Made by a program: the position numbers and the translations under genes. Shown here piece by piece: positions 15,740-26,000 of a DNA stretch of 48,283 nucleotides. The notes below the pieces were generated by a model, which saw nothing but the letters and a program-made list of their open reading frames with translations, was not told where the DNA came from and searched no databases. The stretch comes from a virus. The stretch is from positions 1-48,283 of IMG/VR virus record IMGVR_UViG_3300036985_002899; one strand, 5' to 3'. Each line of letters begins with the position of its first letter. Positions within the stretch are counted from its first letter, which is position 1.

Positions 15740-16513
15740 TTACAGCTCTCTCTTTACTGTAGTCTTAAATTCAGTAAATACAGGAGCATCATTAGGATGC
15801 TCAAGATCAAATAAACGGCGCACAGTTCTGAATATATCTAGATTTTCTTCTTGTGTACGAGTTGGTAATACCATTTCCCAATTTTTACCTTGCATTTTAT
15901 CTTTAGCTGGTTTACGTTTAGATGATTTTAACCATAATATACCAAAGTTATCAACTTCTTTACCATAACATTCTTTATAGCATTGACCATAAACTGCTGT
16001 TTGTAATTCATAAGTAGTTTGAACATGGTTAGATGTTTTATAATCAATTAACCATAGTTTACCTTCAATCTCACATAACATATCGCAAGTACCTGCTACT
16101 TTTAATTCATCTGAAAATAAATGTACTTCAGATTCAATTAATTTAGGATTATAAGTTTCCCAAAAGTCAACAAAACGTAAAAACATTTGCCATACATCAG
16201 GATTATATTGTGGGTAACCAGCAGGACTAAGAAAATTCATTTCTTTACCTTCTAAGTACTCTTCAATCATTTCATGTGTTTGTGTACCTTCTTCAGCAGC
16301 TTTTTTAACAATGTACTCAGAAGCATAACCTACTTTTTTTAACCAATCTTCAAAAAATTTACCTTTTGGATACATACTTAAAACATATGTAACTGATGGG
16401 TAATAATTGGCATTGCGTCTATAATATCTGGAGTCGGGTAATGTAATCTGTTTGTGGTCATCAGAAATTTCTAGAATTCTGTTGTAAGAATGCTTGATGT
16501 TTTTATTTATCAT
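15740..16513 (-). CDS. RecB/Cas4-like PD-(D/E)xK exonuclease
   Basis: 257 residues. Typical order of motifs: YYPSVTYVLSMYP near 40, GTQTHEMIEEYLEG (His of motif I) near 93, AGTCDMLCEIEGKLWLIDYKTS near 165-188 (catalytic D, then D-x-K) and YELQTAVYGQCY (QxxxY helix). These are hallmarks of RecB-family nucleases, which degrade or resect DNA ends, in phages usually for replication-linked recombination. The gene overlaps the primase gene by 4 bases, so the two are translated together and belong to DNA metabolism rather than to the cargo set. Confidence 0.85.
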   Translation of the reverse strand: MINKNIKHSYNRILEISDDHKQITLPDSRYYRRNANYYPSVTYVLSMYPKGKFFEDWLKKVGYASEYIVKKAAEEGTQTHEMIEEYLEGKEMNFLSPAGYPQYNPDVWQMFLRFVDFWETYNPKLIESEVHLFSDELKVAGTCDMLCEIEGKLWLIDYKTSNHVQTTYELQTAVYGQCYKECYGKEVDNFGILWLKSSKRKPAKDKMQGKNWEMVLPTRTQEENLDIFRTVRRLFDLEHPNDAPVFTEFKTTVKREL

Positions 16514-17442
16514 AATAGATATAGTTTTTTCTCAAGTAAACTTGAGAAAGTTAAGGGATAGGTGTTCTGTATCAATTCAGTAAAATGTCTAAATCCTAAT
16601 TCGCTTGGATCTTTACCATCTAAATCTACTAAATATACTTCTTTGCCTTCATTTATTAATTGTTCACAAAATTGCAACGCTTCTTTTAATGCGTCTCTGT
16701 CTAATGCTACGTAAATTTTCTTAACGGCTGATGTCACTAGCTTTAACATCAACGTAGACTGTATATTCTTGCCTAATAACGGTATAACATTTCGTTTAAT
16801 AGCAATGGCGTCAAACATTCCTTCGCACAGTATAATCGGTGTATTCCAGTTTATAAACAGCTCAAATGGTATAACGTTACGTGATACATCTGGATTCTTA
16901 TATTTAAGGCTTGATGTTTTATCAAAGTTACGAGCGGTAAAGTAATTTAATTTACCTGTAGCATCATATGATGGTAAAATAATCATTTTATTAAATTTAC
17001 CACCTTCACAATAACCTATATTATATTTTAAAATATCGTCTTCTGTTATACCTCGTTTTTTAATATAATTTAAAGCGTGTTTACCTATAATATTACTATC
17101 AGATATATTAACTAATGATTTAAATTCTTGAGGTAATTTTAAAATAGTTGTAGTTTGTACTATTTTTTCGCCTGATGTGTATTTAACTAATGGTCTTAAC
17201 TCATTAATTTTATCAGGGTCAGCATGTATTGCTTTAAACAGATTAATTAAGGACTTACCTTTTTTATTGCAAGTCCAACAATGCCATGGGTTGTCACCTT
17301 TATCGGATTCAGTGAAATTGATTTCTAACTTAGGTTTATGGTGATTACAAAACGGACAGTGGTAGGCGTGATTACCTTTTGACGTTTGTTTACCAATACC
17401 TAATACAGAATTTACTACATTTATAAGGAGTTGATTTACCAT
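16510..17442 (-). CDS. DnaG-type DNA primase
   Basis: 310 residues. An N-terminal zinc finger has C29, C32, C55 and C58 (CPFC and CWTC) with the aromatic spacing of CHC2 primases. The Toprim catalytic fold follows: CEGMFDAIA (E207) and VALDRDA (D248, D250). It makes RNA primers for lagging-strand DNA synthesis. It is shorter than cellular DnaG and has no helicase domain, as in T4 gp61. It has a promoter of the early type directly upstream with almost no leader, so it is probably expressed before the surrounding late genes. Confidence 0.88.
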   Translation of the reverse strand: MVNQLLINVVNSVLGIGKQTSKGNHAYHCPFCNHHKPKLEINFTESDKGDNPWHCWTCNKKGKSLINLFKAIHADPDKINELRPLVKYTSGEKIVQTTTILKLPQEFKSLVNISDSNIIGKHALNYIKKRGITEDDILKYNIGYCEGGKFNKMIILPSYDATGKLNYFTARNFDKTSSLKYKNPDVSRNVIPFELFINWNTPIILCEGMFDAIAIKRNVIPLLGKNIQSTLMLKLVTSAVKKIYVALDRDALKEALQFCEQLINEGKEVYLVDLDGKDPSELGFRHFTELIQNTYPLTFSSLLEKKLYLL

Positions 17443-17447
17443 ACCTC

Positions 17448-17479
17448 ATATTATACGTAAGATAGGTTAAAAAGCCAAA
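17448..17479 (-). promoter_or_regulatory. Bacteroidota-type promoter for primase
   Basis: TTTGGC, exactly 18 bases, then TATAATAT, ending five bases before the primase ATG. The transcript would start at or next to the start codon, so it could be leaderless. It is the only such promoter between 534 and 36126. Confidence 0.65.
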
Positions 17480-17938
17480 CTATAATGTGAAGTCTTTAGT
17501 AAAGAACTTGCCTAATATGTTGTCATTATAGAATGATTCTGGGTGTTCTAATACTTTATAGGTGAATAAGGCTTGTGTTTCGTAGTAGGTTAGTAATTTT
17601 TTGTTAGGTGCTAATTTAATTATAGTACGAGTAAACAAATCTTGTTTACCATCTTTAATTAATTGCATCACTTCTTTATTAGAACCGTAATACGTTTCCC
17701 AATCTGATTCTTTGGTTACTATTTTAGTAGTTGGTTTACGGCCAACACCAGTTAGTTCGGCTACTTCTTTTTTACCTAATTTTACTTTTTTATTATGGTA
17801 TAATACTTTTTTACCTATATAAGATTTATTAGTATCGTTATTTTTAACAATATAAATAAATCCAAATGTGTCTTTAGGAAAATCATTGAGGTTAGTGATG
17901 GGCTTACTATTGTAAACCCAAGTTGGTAATGTTAACAT
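17480..17938 (-). CDS. GIY-YIG family endonuclease
   Basis: 152 residues. FGFIYIVKNNDTNKSYIGKK (residues 25-44) is the GIY-YIG core with both Tyr-containing strands, and TYYETQALFTY near 118 supplies the metal-binding Glu. The fold cuts DNA through a single metal. Between the strands and the Glu there is a basic insert (KVKLGKKEVAELTGVGRKP). It could be a recombination, debranching or homing-type nuclease; its location at the end of the tail operon, sharing a base with the next gene, favours a conserved phage function. Confidence 0.75.
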   Translation of the reverse strand: MLTLPTWVYNSKPITNLNDFPKDTFGFIYIVKNNDTNKSYIGKKVLYHNKKVKLGKKEVAELTGVGRKPTTKIVTKESDWETYYGSNKEVMQLIKDGKQDLFTRTIIKLAPNKKLLTYYETQALFTYKVLEHPESFYNDNILGKFFTKDFTL

Positions 17939-18942
17939 TATCTGTCTAAATTAATTAATATTGTTGTATCTGTAGTAGGTGATACAGGTAAGGGTTGGGA
18001 TAGTTTTCCTACTGCTAATAAGTTTTGATTTTCATCATATAAACCTACTGTTGTTACATAAGGTGAAAAATAAGAACCTGTTACATTATCTGTTAAATAT
18101 TGTCCTGGAGTAAAGAAAGTACCCATTGAACTTGATATTAATGTACTACCTGAAGATAAGCTTGGGTTTTGAGAAAAATTAAATTCATTTTCTCTCATTG
18201 TACATTTATATTGTGTTTCATGTATTTTATATGAACTAGAGAATGAACAAGTTATATTAGATGCTGTTATATAATTTAATATAGAATCATTATCACCTGC
18301 TGCACCACCATAAATAGCAGCGCCATAAGTTACAAATCCATAACCTGCTGCTTGTTCTGATACTATTGTGATTAAACCATGATAGTAAAATATATTTCCT
18401 ACAATATCATTTGTTTCGTCTAATATATTACCATTACCATCATCTCTTAAACTACCACTAGGAGCAATAAATATAAATGAATTTGGTTGAATATAATCTC
18501 CATATAAACGAGATGGAATAGATATAACACCAATAATATCTTCAGACGCTGTAGGGAAATATTTTGGGTAAGATAAAGTAGTTTGTAAATAGTTAAAGTA
18601 ATTTGGAGTTCGAGTAATACCTACATATCTATCTCCAGCGGTATCAGCTCCAGGAATTAAACTAGCTGTAGCTACATTATCACCATAGCTTGAACTTAAG
18701 TAATTTGAATAATACAATTCTTGAATTGAATTATAAATTAAACGTTGATATTGAGTTGATATTTGTCCTGTAGTTGGGTCTGTAGTTGGATTAAAAGCTC
18801 CAGTTACATTTGTACCTAAAAATCTATCAATATCAACACCAGAAGCAGTTAAAGCGGATGCTCCCTTGAAGTAGAATGCTTTATTTACTTCGAAGGGAGT
18901 TACTACGATATCAGATGCTAAAAATTGTTTGTAAGCGCCCAT
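17938..18942 (-). CDS. Virion structural protein, paralogue of the next gene
   Basis: 334 residues, rich in Ser, Thr, Tyr and Gly, with no charged helices, typical of tail or baseplate proteins. The last 80 residues (FNFSQNPSLSSGS then YVTTVGLYDENQNLLAVGKLSQPL) match the end of the neighbour at 18946, so the pair arose by duplication. Position after the wedge genes suggests a baseplate or fibre-attachment role. Specific T4 counterpart not identifiable. Confidence 0.7.
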   Translation of the reverse strand: MGAYKQFLASDIVVTPFEVNKAFYFKGASALTASGVDIDRFLGTNVTGAFNPTTDPTTGQISTQYQRLIYNSIQELYYSNYLSSSYGDNVATASLIPGADTAGDRYVGITRTPNYFNYLQTTLSYPKYFPTASEDIIGVISIPSRLYGDYIQPNSFIFIAPSGSLRDDGNGNILDETNDIVGNIFYYHGLITIVSEQAAGYGFVTYGAAIYGGAAGDNDSILNYITASNITCSFSSSYKIHETQYKCTMRENEFNFSQNPSLSSGSTLISSSMGTFFTPGQYLTDNVTGSYFSPYVTTVGLYDENQNLLAVGKLSQPLPVSPTTDTTILINLDR

Positions 18943-18945
18943 TCA

Positions 18946-19980
18946 TTAGAAATCTAATTTTACTCTAATAAGAGCTTCTTTTGTAAAGTCTTTTAATAAT
19001 GGTCTAGATAATTTTGCTACCGCTAATAATTCGTTAGTATCGTTATATAAACCTACTGTTGTGATGTAAGTTTGAGGATTGTTAATGAATGAAGGATATA
19101 ATACTTCACCTGTTGAACCTGAAATAAATGATGGATTTTCTGAGTAATTAAATTCTGCACTTCTAGGTCTTACAAATATAAAATCTGAAGTAATTGTTTC
19201 TTGAGAATTAATTGAAAATACTGCTGCTGTTGAACCACTTATAGCTCGGTATAATTTTTGATTATTATTTCCATTCGCATTTGATACTACACTATAATTT
19301 AATCCAATACCACCACCTGCTAATGAGCTACTTAAAGCTAAAGGATTTAATAAAATAGTTCCAATATCTGGCAATAGCCAGCCGTATGAACCTGAGTTTA
19401 AACTAAATCCGTCTGTAGTTGTAGATGCTGATGTTGTTTTAATACCAGCTGAACCTGAAATTAATTGAAATACTCTACCAGCTTCATTAAATGTTTGAGA
19501 AGCTACATAGTTACTATTATCAGTTAATGAAATAACTCCTAAACTACCTGATAACTCTAATGTTAAAGAACCAGGAAATAATGATTGTTTATATCTTGCT
19601 CTTTCAAATGATATAGCCCAAAATTGTGAAGCAGTAACTGCTCCAAATACAAAATTTGTATTTTCATCTCCTAATACTATATTTTGGTATTGACCATAAA
19701 TAGTTGAAGTAGGTGATAATCCTGCTACCGCTGAATTATATAATGCGCTTCCACTTCCAGATGCGTCACCATAAGCTACAGCAAATTGAATAGATGCAGT
19801 AGATGATGTCTGAGGATCAGATTGAAAAACGTTTAAATAATAATCACCACTTGAACCAGCTGCTTGAACTGATGAGGTAAAAAATGTAGTTAATGTAGGT
19901 AAAGCTCCAGACCATAACGTTGCTGTTATTGAGTCTGAACTTACTACAAAATCTGATGGATCTAATCTATTAAAAGACAT
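18946..19980 (-). CDS. Virion structural protein, paralogue of the gene at 17938
   Basis: 344 residues, low-charge and Ser/Thr-rich. The C-terminus (FNYSENPSFISGS then YITTVGLYNDTNELLAVAKLSRPL) is homologous to that of the adjacent gene, while the first 200 residues diverge. Such a shared attachment end with variable front would suit proteins docking at the same baseplate site. Three bases separate the two genes. Confidence 0.7.
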   Translation of the reverse strand: MSFNRLDPSDFVVSSDSITATLWSGALPTLTTFFTSSVQAAGSSGDYYLNVFQSDPQTSSTASIQFAVAYGDASGSGSALYNSAVAGLSPTSTIYGQYQNIVLGDENTNFVFGAVTASQFWAISFERARYKQSLFPGSLTLELSGSLGVISLTDNSNYVASQTFNEAGRVFQLISGSAGIKTTSASTTTDGFSLNSGSYGWLLPDIGTILLNPLALSSSLAGGGIGLNYSVVSNANGNNNQKLYRAISGSTAAVFSINSQETITSDFIFVRPRSAEFNYSENPSFISGSTGEVLYPSFINNPQTYITTVGLYNDTNELLAVAKLSRPLLKDFTKEALIRVKLDF

Positions 19981-19990
19981 ATGTTATATA

Positions 19991-20650
19991 TTAAGCTGTT
20001 TTTGTTACTGTGACTGGGATTGTTTGTCTTGCTCCACTATCTCTACCTACTATTGTTAATGTAGCTTGTAATTGAGTATAAGTTTGGAACAATGTGTTTA
20101 CTGTTGTAGCTCTTAAATTAATTACTGTTCCTACTACTGTTTGAGATACTGTTGTACCTAATGTTGTGGTTGAATTAGATACATTTAATGCTGTCACCGC
20201 TGGTGTATTAACTCCTACACCTTCAAATGTACTCATTAATCTAACATCTGAAATTGTAAATGTATAACCTGAAGGTTCTACTGTATTAGCTCCTAAATAA
20301 TTTAATGTTTGAGGTGAAATTACTTGTGAAGCTCCTTGTGGTAAACTAATTGAAGGAGGAACTGATAATATAGGTAATCTAGCTGTGCCACGAGGTAAAG
20401 TTACTAACTTATATTTCATAGTTTGATTTGTTTCAGCAAATGCCTCTAATAAAGGCATATTTTCAATCGCTTGACCATAGTAAGCTGAACCTGATGGGTT
20501 GCTTGGATTATATAATGTATAATCAATTTCATCATCAGCTAAAGCAAATTGTGTGATTCTAAACGTTCCGTCGTTTTGAGCTAGTAACTGACGACCTGTT
20601 GTTGTTAATATCGCGTCAACTGTTACTATAGTATTATTTAAATATCCCAT
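19991..20650 (-). CDS. Virion structural protein, tail or baseplate
   Basis: 219 residues. The N-terminal 55 residues (VDAILTTTGRQLLAQNDGTFRITQFALADDEIDY) form a motif I associate with structural proteins of large phages. The rest consists of Thr/Val-rich beta strands ending in an immunoglobulin-like pattern (LQATLTIVGRDSGARQTIPVTVT). A decoration or fibre-linker role is likely but not shown. A TATTTATA element lies in the gap upstream. Confidence 0.65.
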   Translation of the reverse strand: MGYLNNTIVTVDAILTTTGRQLLAQNDGTFRITQFALADDEIDYTLYNPSNPSGSAYYGQAIENMPLLEAFAETNQTMKYKLVTLPRGTARLPILSVPPSISLPQGASQVISPQTLNYLGANTVEPSGYTFTISDVRLMSTFEGVGVNTPAVTALNVSNSTTTLGTTVSQTVVGTVINLRATTVNTLFQTYTQLQATLTIVGRDSGARQTIPVTVTKTA

Positions 20651-20666
20651 TGGTTATTATTTTTGT

Positions 20667-20674
20667 TATAAATA
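20667..20674 (-). promoter_or_regulatory. Candidate late promoter element TATTTATA
   Basis: TATTTATA on the minus strand about 16 bases before the ATG at 20650, within the 39-base gap after the 797-residue protein gene. Confidence 0.45.
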
Positions 20675-20689
20675 TATACAATTTTAATT

Positions 20690-23083
20690 TTATATTAAAC
20701 TTTGAGTTAATGAATTTTGAATTATTGTGTCTACTTCTTTAGTAACATATTGTGGTTTTAAAATACCATTGCCTGTACTATTAGAACTACCACTTTTATC
20801 TGGTATTGGATAGTTTACATTAAGTAAAATACTTGATGGATCATCTATATATCGTCTTAATAAGAAATAATCTAAATTAACACCATTTGGTATTTCTTGA
20901 TCTAAATTAATTATCATTTGTTTATTATTTGATTCAGTAACATTAGTAATAGTAAATGATAATTGTTCTAATCCTTGAAATCTAATTTCATCATATGCTT
21001 GAGGTTCAAAATCTAAGTTAATAGGTTTAAATCCACTATTTTCTATATCTTTTTGTTTATTTGTTCTATAGTTATTTAAACCATATGCTGATTGTGTACT
21101 AGCTAATAATATATTAGCTGATGAACCTGTTGTCCAAAATGGTGCTCTGCAATCACCTACTCCTGGATTTGGGTATTGAGATACATTAAAATATGATTTA
21201 TTATTTAAATATACTGGTGGTGCATATACAAGTGCTGCATTAACATTTAATCTTAATCCATTTCCTGAATAATAACTTGATGCAATAGCAGTAGCTGCTA
21301 CTCTATATAATGAAGAAGTTGTTGCGTTACGTTCGTTATAATATATATTAGTTTGAGTCTGGTTACTATAATCAGTTTGAGTTGTTACTAAATCACTCCA
21401 ACTAGATCCTCCATTTGTTGATTTTTGTAAAGCATATTCAATTACTGTAGGTACATTATTATCAGCATTTAGATATATTTGAAATGTTAAAATATATCCT
21501 TCTGTTTTTAAATCACCTAAAGATCCTGTAGGATTATAAATACTACCTGAAAAAGGAATTAAAAGATTATCACGAAGACTAGCTGAGTATAATGTAGTTG
21601 TAGAGGTAAAATGAAGACCAGCAGGTAATGCGCCTTGACTAATAATATCATTTGTATTAGCCGCGAACATCATATAATTATTTTTATTATTATTAGAATT
21701 TTGTTCTCCTAGAACAAATGACATTGTATTAAAATATCCAAATCCTATTATATTACCATTAGTATCATAACTAGCAGTTTGAGTGTAAAGAATAGGTTCA
21801 ATTCTATAACCACTTTTATAAAGAGGCCATTGACCATTTAATGTTGATAAATCATAACCAGATACTTCAACATTATTTAAGAAAATAGTAGCATTAGATT
21901 GATTATGTATTCTATCATTTATTGAAGGTATTGATTCTGGAAATGTTTGGCGAACTGTATTTAAATTTATATTGTCCGTATCATTAATAGGTTTTGTAAG
22001 ATTATTATTATTATCAATAATATATTCAATATTAACTTGAGTTAAATCAACATTGTTATTACCCCATTGAGGAGAAGTACCTGTTAAACTTTTAAATGAT
22101 ACAAAATTTACTTCAGGATTACTTACATTAGGTGTTTTACCATAAGATATATCATTAACTGTCCATTCATTAAGTTTAGCGGAAGATAATTCTTTACCAA
22201 TATATCTTGGACTAATATGCGCAAATGTTGTATAATTTGAATCTTGTACTGCTGCTCTAGTAGCTGTACCAGCTAGAATTGATGCTGAGTTTACAGCTTG
22301 GATAGTATTAGTAGAATAATCTACATCCATATAAAGTTCACTATAACGAGGTATAACAGCATTTCCTGCTAATACATTATATTCACTAACATAAAAATTT
22401 TCATCAATATATGGTTGTAAAACAACTAAATTAGAAACAGAAGCAGTAGGAGGTACTGATTGAGTAACAAAAAAACTAGCTGTAGCACTTATAGGACCAG
22501 TTGTAGTCATTATAAGATAAAATGATTCTCCAGATGTTGGAACTGTAGTATATGATGCTGATGTCGCTACAGTAGTATTATTAGGATTAAAAAATGCACT
22601 TTGTGCTACAGTTCCGTATAAATTTGAAAAAATAAGAAGTTGACCTATTTGTGATGTTGTTGCAAATACAGACGCTGATGATACTATAGTTATAGGAATA
22701 TTAGGTTGATTACCTAAAACATATTGACCAGATGAAGTATTAAAATAATCTAAATTATCATAACTTACTGAACCTGATAAATTATAAGCTGATAATATTG
22801 TTGAAACATTAGTAAGACTTCCTGTCCATCCTGCTTTAAATTTATAATCTAATACTTCATTATCTGTTGATGAAGTAATATTAGTTGTTGCAACTCCAAA
22901 TAAGAAATAATCATCATATTTAGCAATTGAAACAATAGGATATTCTATAATATCAGTATCACTATAGTCAATTCTAATACTATTTAATTCTTGTAATGAT
23001 AAAGTATTATCTTTACCTTGCTCATCTAAACGAGCAATTTTAATAAATTTAACACCTTGTGAAAAAACGGGAGTATACGCCAT
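20690..23083 (-). CDS. Large tail/baseplate protein
   Basis: 797 residues, almost free of Cys and rich in Ser, Thr, Asn and Tyr. Repeated short strands with Gly/Ser turns (for example FKAGWTGSLTNVSTILSAYNLSGSV) indicate a long beta-rich virion protein. It sits directly after the 1440-residue protein (2-base gap) and in the place where T4 has gp8-gp10. Tail fibre or outer wedge component is the best guess. No enzymatic motif. Confidence 0.65.
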   Translation of the reverse strand: MAYTPVFSQGVKFIKIARLDEQGKDNTLSLQELNSIRIDYSDTDIIEYPIVSIAKYDDYFLFGVATTNITSSTDNEVLDYKFKAGWTGSLTNVSTILSAYNLSGSVSYDNLDYFNTSSGQYVLGNQPNIPITIVSSASVFATTSQIGQLLIFSNLYGTVAQSAFFNPNNTTVATSASYTTVPTSGESFYLIMTTTGPISATASFFVTQSVPPTASVSNLVVLQPYIDENFYVSEYNVLAGNAVIPRYSELYMDVDYSTNTIQAVNSASILAGTATRAAVQDSNYTTFAHISPRYIGKELSSAKLNEWTVNDISYGKTPNVSNPEVNFVSFKSLTGTSPQWGNNNVDLTQVNIEYIIDNNNNLTKPINDTDNINLNTVRQTFPESIPSINDRIHNQSNATIFLNNVEVSGYDLSTLNGQWPLYKSGYRIEPILYTQTASYDTNGNIIGFGYFNTMSFVLGEQNSNNNKNNYMMFAANTNDIISQGALPAGLHFTSTTTLYSASLRDNLLIPFSGSIYNPTGSLGDLKTEGYILTFQIYLNADNNVPTVIEYALQKSTNGGSSWSDLVTTQTDYSNQTQTNIYYNERNATTSSLYRVAATAIASSYYSGNGLRLNVNAALVYAPPVYLNNKSYFNVSQYPNPGVGDCRAPFWTTGSSANILLASTQSAYGLNNYRTNKQKDIENSGFKPINLDFEPQAYDEIRFQGLEQLSFTITNVTESNNKQMIINLDQEIPNGVNLDYFLLRRYIDDPSSILLNVNYPIPDKSGSSNSTGNGILKPQYVTKEVDTIIQNSLTQSLI

Positions 23084-23085
23084 TG

Positions 23086-26000
23086 TTAGTCTGCTGGGAA
23101 TAAAATAGAACCGGTATCATAAAATAAATATATTTCACCTTGTCCTGGTATTGTTGTATTTAATAAAAATGTTCCTACTGACACTGTATTTGAATTATAA
23201 AGTGTAGAAGCGTAATTAGTAGGTGTTTTAGGGTATTGTAAAAATGTATTATTACCATTTAAATTACCATCTGTTACTTCTAAATTTGTTCCTTCTAATT
23301 CACCATTATAATCAAATTCATTAGTTACTAATTGTTCAAAATCACCTACTGGTGTTACATTTATTGTATAATAATCTGGTTCAGAGTATATTACAAAATT
23401 TGAAAATGTAATATTAGCATTATCACTATCATTTTCTATAGTTAAATACCCACTTGTTATATTAAATGTTTCGTTTAATGTATAATTAAGAGGTAATGAT
23501 GATGTTGTGTATATTAATTCACTTGATATATTAATACCATTATAAAAATTTATAATAGCTGAAGATATTGATTCTTGTGATGATGATATATTACTAATGA
23601 TACGAATAGGACCTGTTAACCCCAAGTTAAAAGTTAGAGTATTTGTAGATGCTATAGTAAATATAGATGATGTTGTAGGAGAAGCAGATTGTGTTACTTT
23701 AAGTTGAAAATCAAGTAAAGAATCTACATTAGGACTAAAAGTAAGATAAAATGTTTGGTTTTGTATGGGTGTTGTTGTGTATGAAAAATTTAATGTAGCA
23801 TTAGTAATCATTGAGCTAGGAGATAATAAACTAGAAGTACCAACTGCTACTAAAGTATTTCCTGCTCCTGCATTTGAATATAAATTAATATAATCATATC
23901 CTGTAAATCCTCCAGAACCTGTAATTGAGGCTGAAATTATAAAAGTAATAGGTACTTCAAATTCGCTTCCTGCTGTATATATTCCTGTAGTAGGATTAAA
24001 ATATCCTAAAGCATCTGAAAATTCAGTGTAAGTAGTATCTAAATTATATTCTGTTCCTGCATTGAATACATTTTCATTACTATAAGAAGCAGAAACAAAA
24101 TAATTTAATACTCTATTAGAAGGATATATTAATGTTTCAGAGTTACGAATTGAACCACCTTCACCTCCTTCAATATAACCCATCTGAACTGATGAACCAG
24201 TGACTAAAATATTTTCGGTTAAATAAGGTATATTAGTTGAACCACTACCTACAAATGCAATTGATGAAGTAATATTAGCTTGAGGTAATGGATATTTGTT
24301 ACGTTCTAAAACATGTTGTTTTACAACAATACCAGCGGCTAAACTTGTTCTAGCCGGAACCCAATCTTGTAACATTTTAAATAATGAGTTATCAAAGAAC
24401 TTAATAAGTCTTATATAATCCCATTCGTTATAGTTACTAGTATATTTTTCAAAATAAGCGTCTCTTAAATCATTTAAAGGAGGATATGATTCTTCTCTAG
24501 TTGGTATTAATCTTGGATCACCAATATATTCTCCAATATTAAAATAACCTAATTGATCGTAAATATCAATATTAATTTCATCTTGAGGTGAAAATGCTAC
24601 TTCAACATAATCAATATCTCTAGTATAACTTTGTGATACTGGAGGATTTTGTTGTATTGAAATATAAGGAGATAAAGTACTACCTGTTGGCATTATCATA
24701 CTTACCGCTTTAATCTTATCAGTGATAGGATTTTGAATACCTACTGCTGGTTGATTGTAATAAGCATATTCTGTATTAGAAGCATAAATAGTTCCTGAGC
24801 TAGTGTAAAAATTACTATTTGAAGCAAATGAAGATGTTAATATCCAAGAACCAGTTACTTTAGGATGTATTGAAATTGATGATGTATATAATTCTCCTCC
24901 TAAAGTAGCTCTAAAAGCTAAAGTATCTGGAGCTGTATTAGTTCCATTAGCATCAATAGATTGAGGATTCATTACATAATTATTAAATGCACTTTCACTT
25001 AATGGACTAGTGTAATATCTAATTTCTTGAAATGAGCCTGTAAATATTTTTCCTGATAAAGATGAAGATATACCAAAATATGATGTTGTACTAGTATTCC
25101 AAGAAGTAGCAGCTGATGTTATTGATGAAGACGATTCAAAACCAATAGTATTACCTTCAAATCCTTGGTAAATATTATTAGTAGCGTATAAAGTATAATT
25201 ATTTCCTACTTTATTAACTAATACAGACCACCATCCACCATCATAGAATGGTAAATAAACACTAGCTGAAGTGCTAGGAGCGGCTTGGTTAGGAATAAAA
25301 TCTAATAAAGCATATTGATTATAAGGATTAACAGGATCAGCACTACTAGAAATTAAAGATGAAGTAGTATATCCTGAACCTGTATATCTTAATTTAATAT
25401 TAACTCCATCATTAGTTGACCATAATGGAACAGAAGCAATACTAGCTGTGTTGTAAGGAAGAGTTATACTGCTACCTGATATAGTAGCATATGTTGGATT
25501 TTTAAACCTAAATTCTATACTTGATGGATGGTTATTTGTAGCATTCCAATTACTATTTAAAGTAAAAGATGAACTAACATAAGATGAGCCACTAGTATAA
25601 AGAGCGTAATTATATATTTGTTTAAAGTAATCCCAAGTATTAGGATTTTTATCTTTACCACCATATTCACTTATACTTAAAATAGTCTCAGGAATACCGT
25701 AAGTGGTAATTAATGCTCTTAAACCTTCATATGAACCTTTTTTCTTTAATAAGAATGGTAAATTGTGGTAAATACGCTTATAAGTTTCTTTATTAACATC
25801 ATCTGTACCTACTAGAGACGCTGTGTTAGAGGCGGTTACTATAAGGTTAATATACTCTAAACCAGTTGGAGCTGGTAATGTACTTGTAATATTAGGTATG
25901 TTATATAAACTTCCTGAGTTAGTTAAACCTAAGAAAGCAGTATATAAATTGTTTACTGAAAAATTATTTTGATAAATTTTAACACCTAAATCTCTTAATA

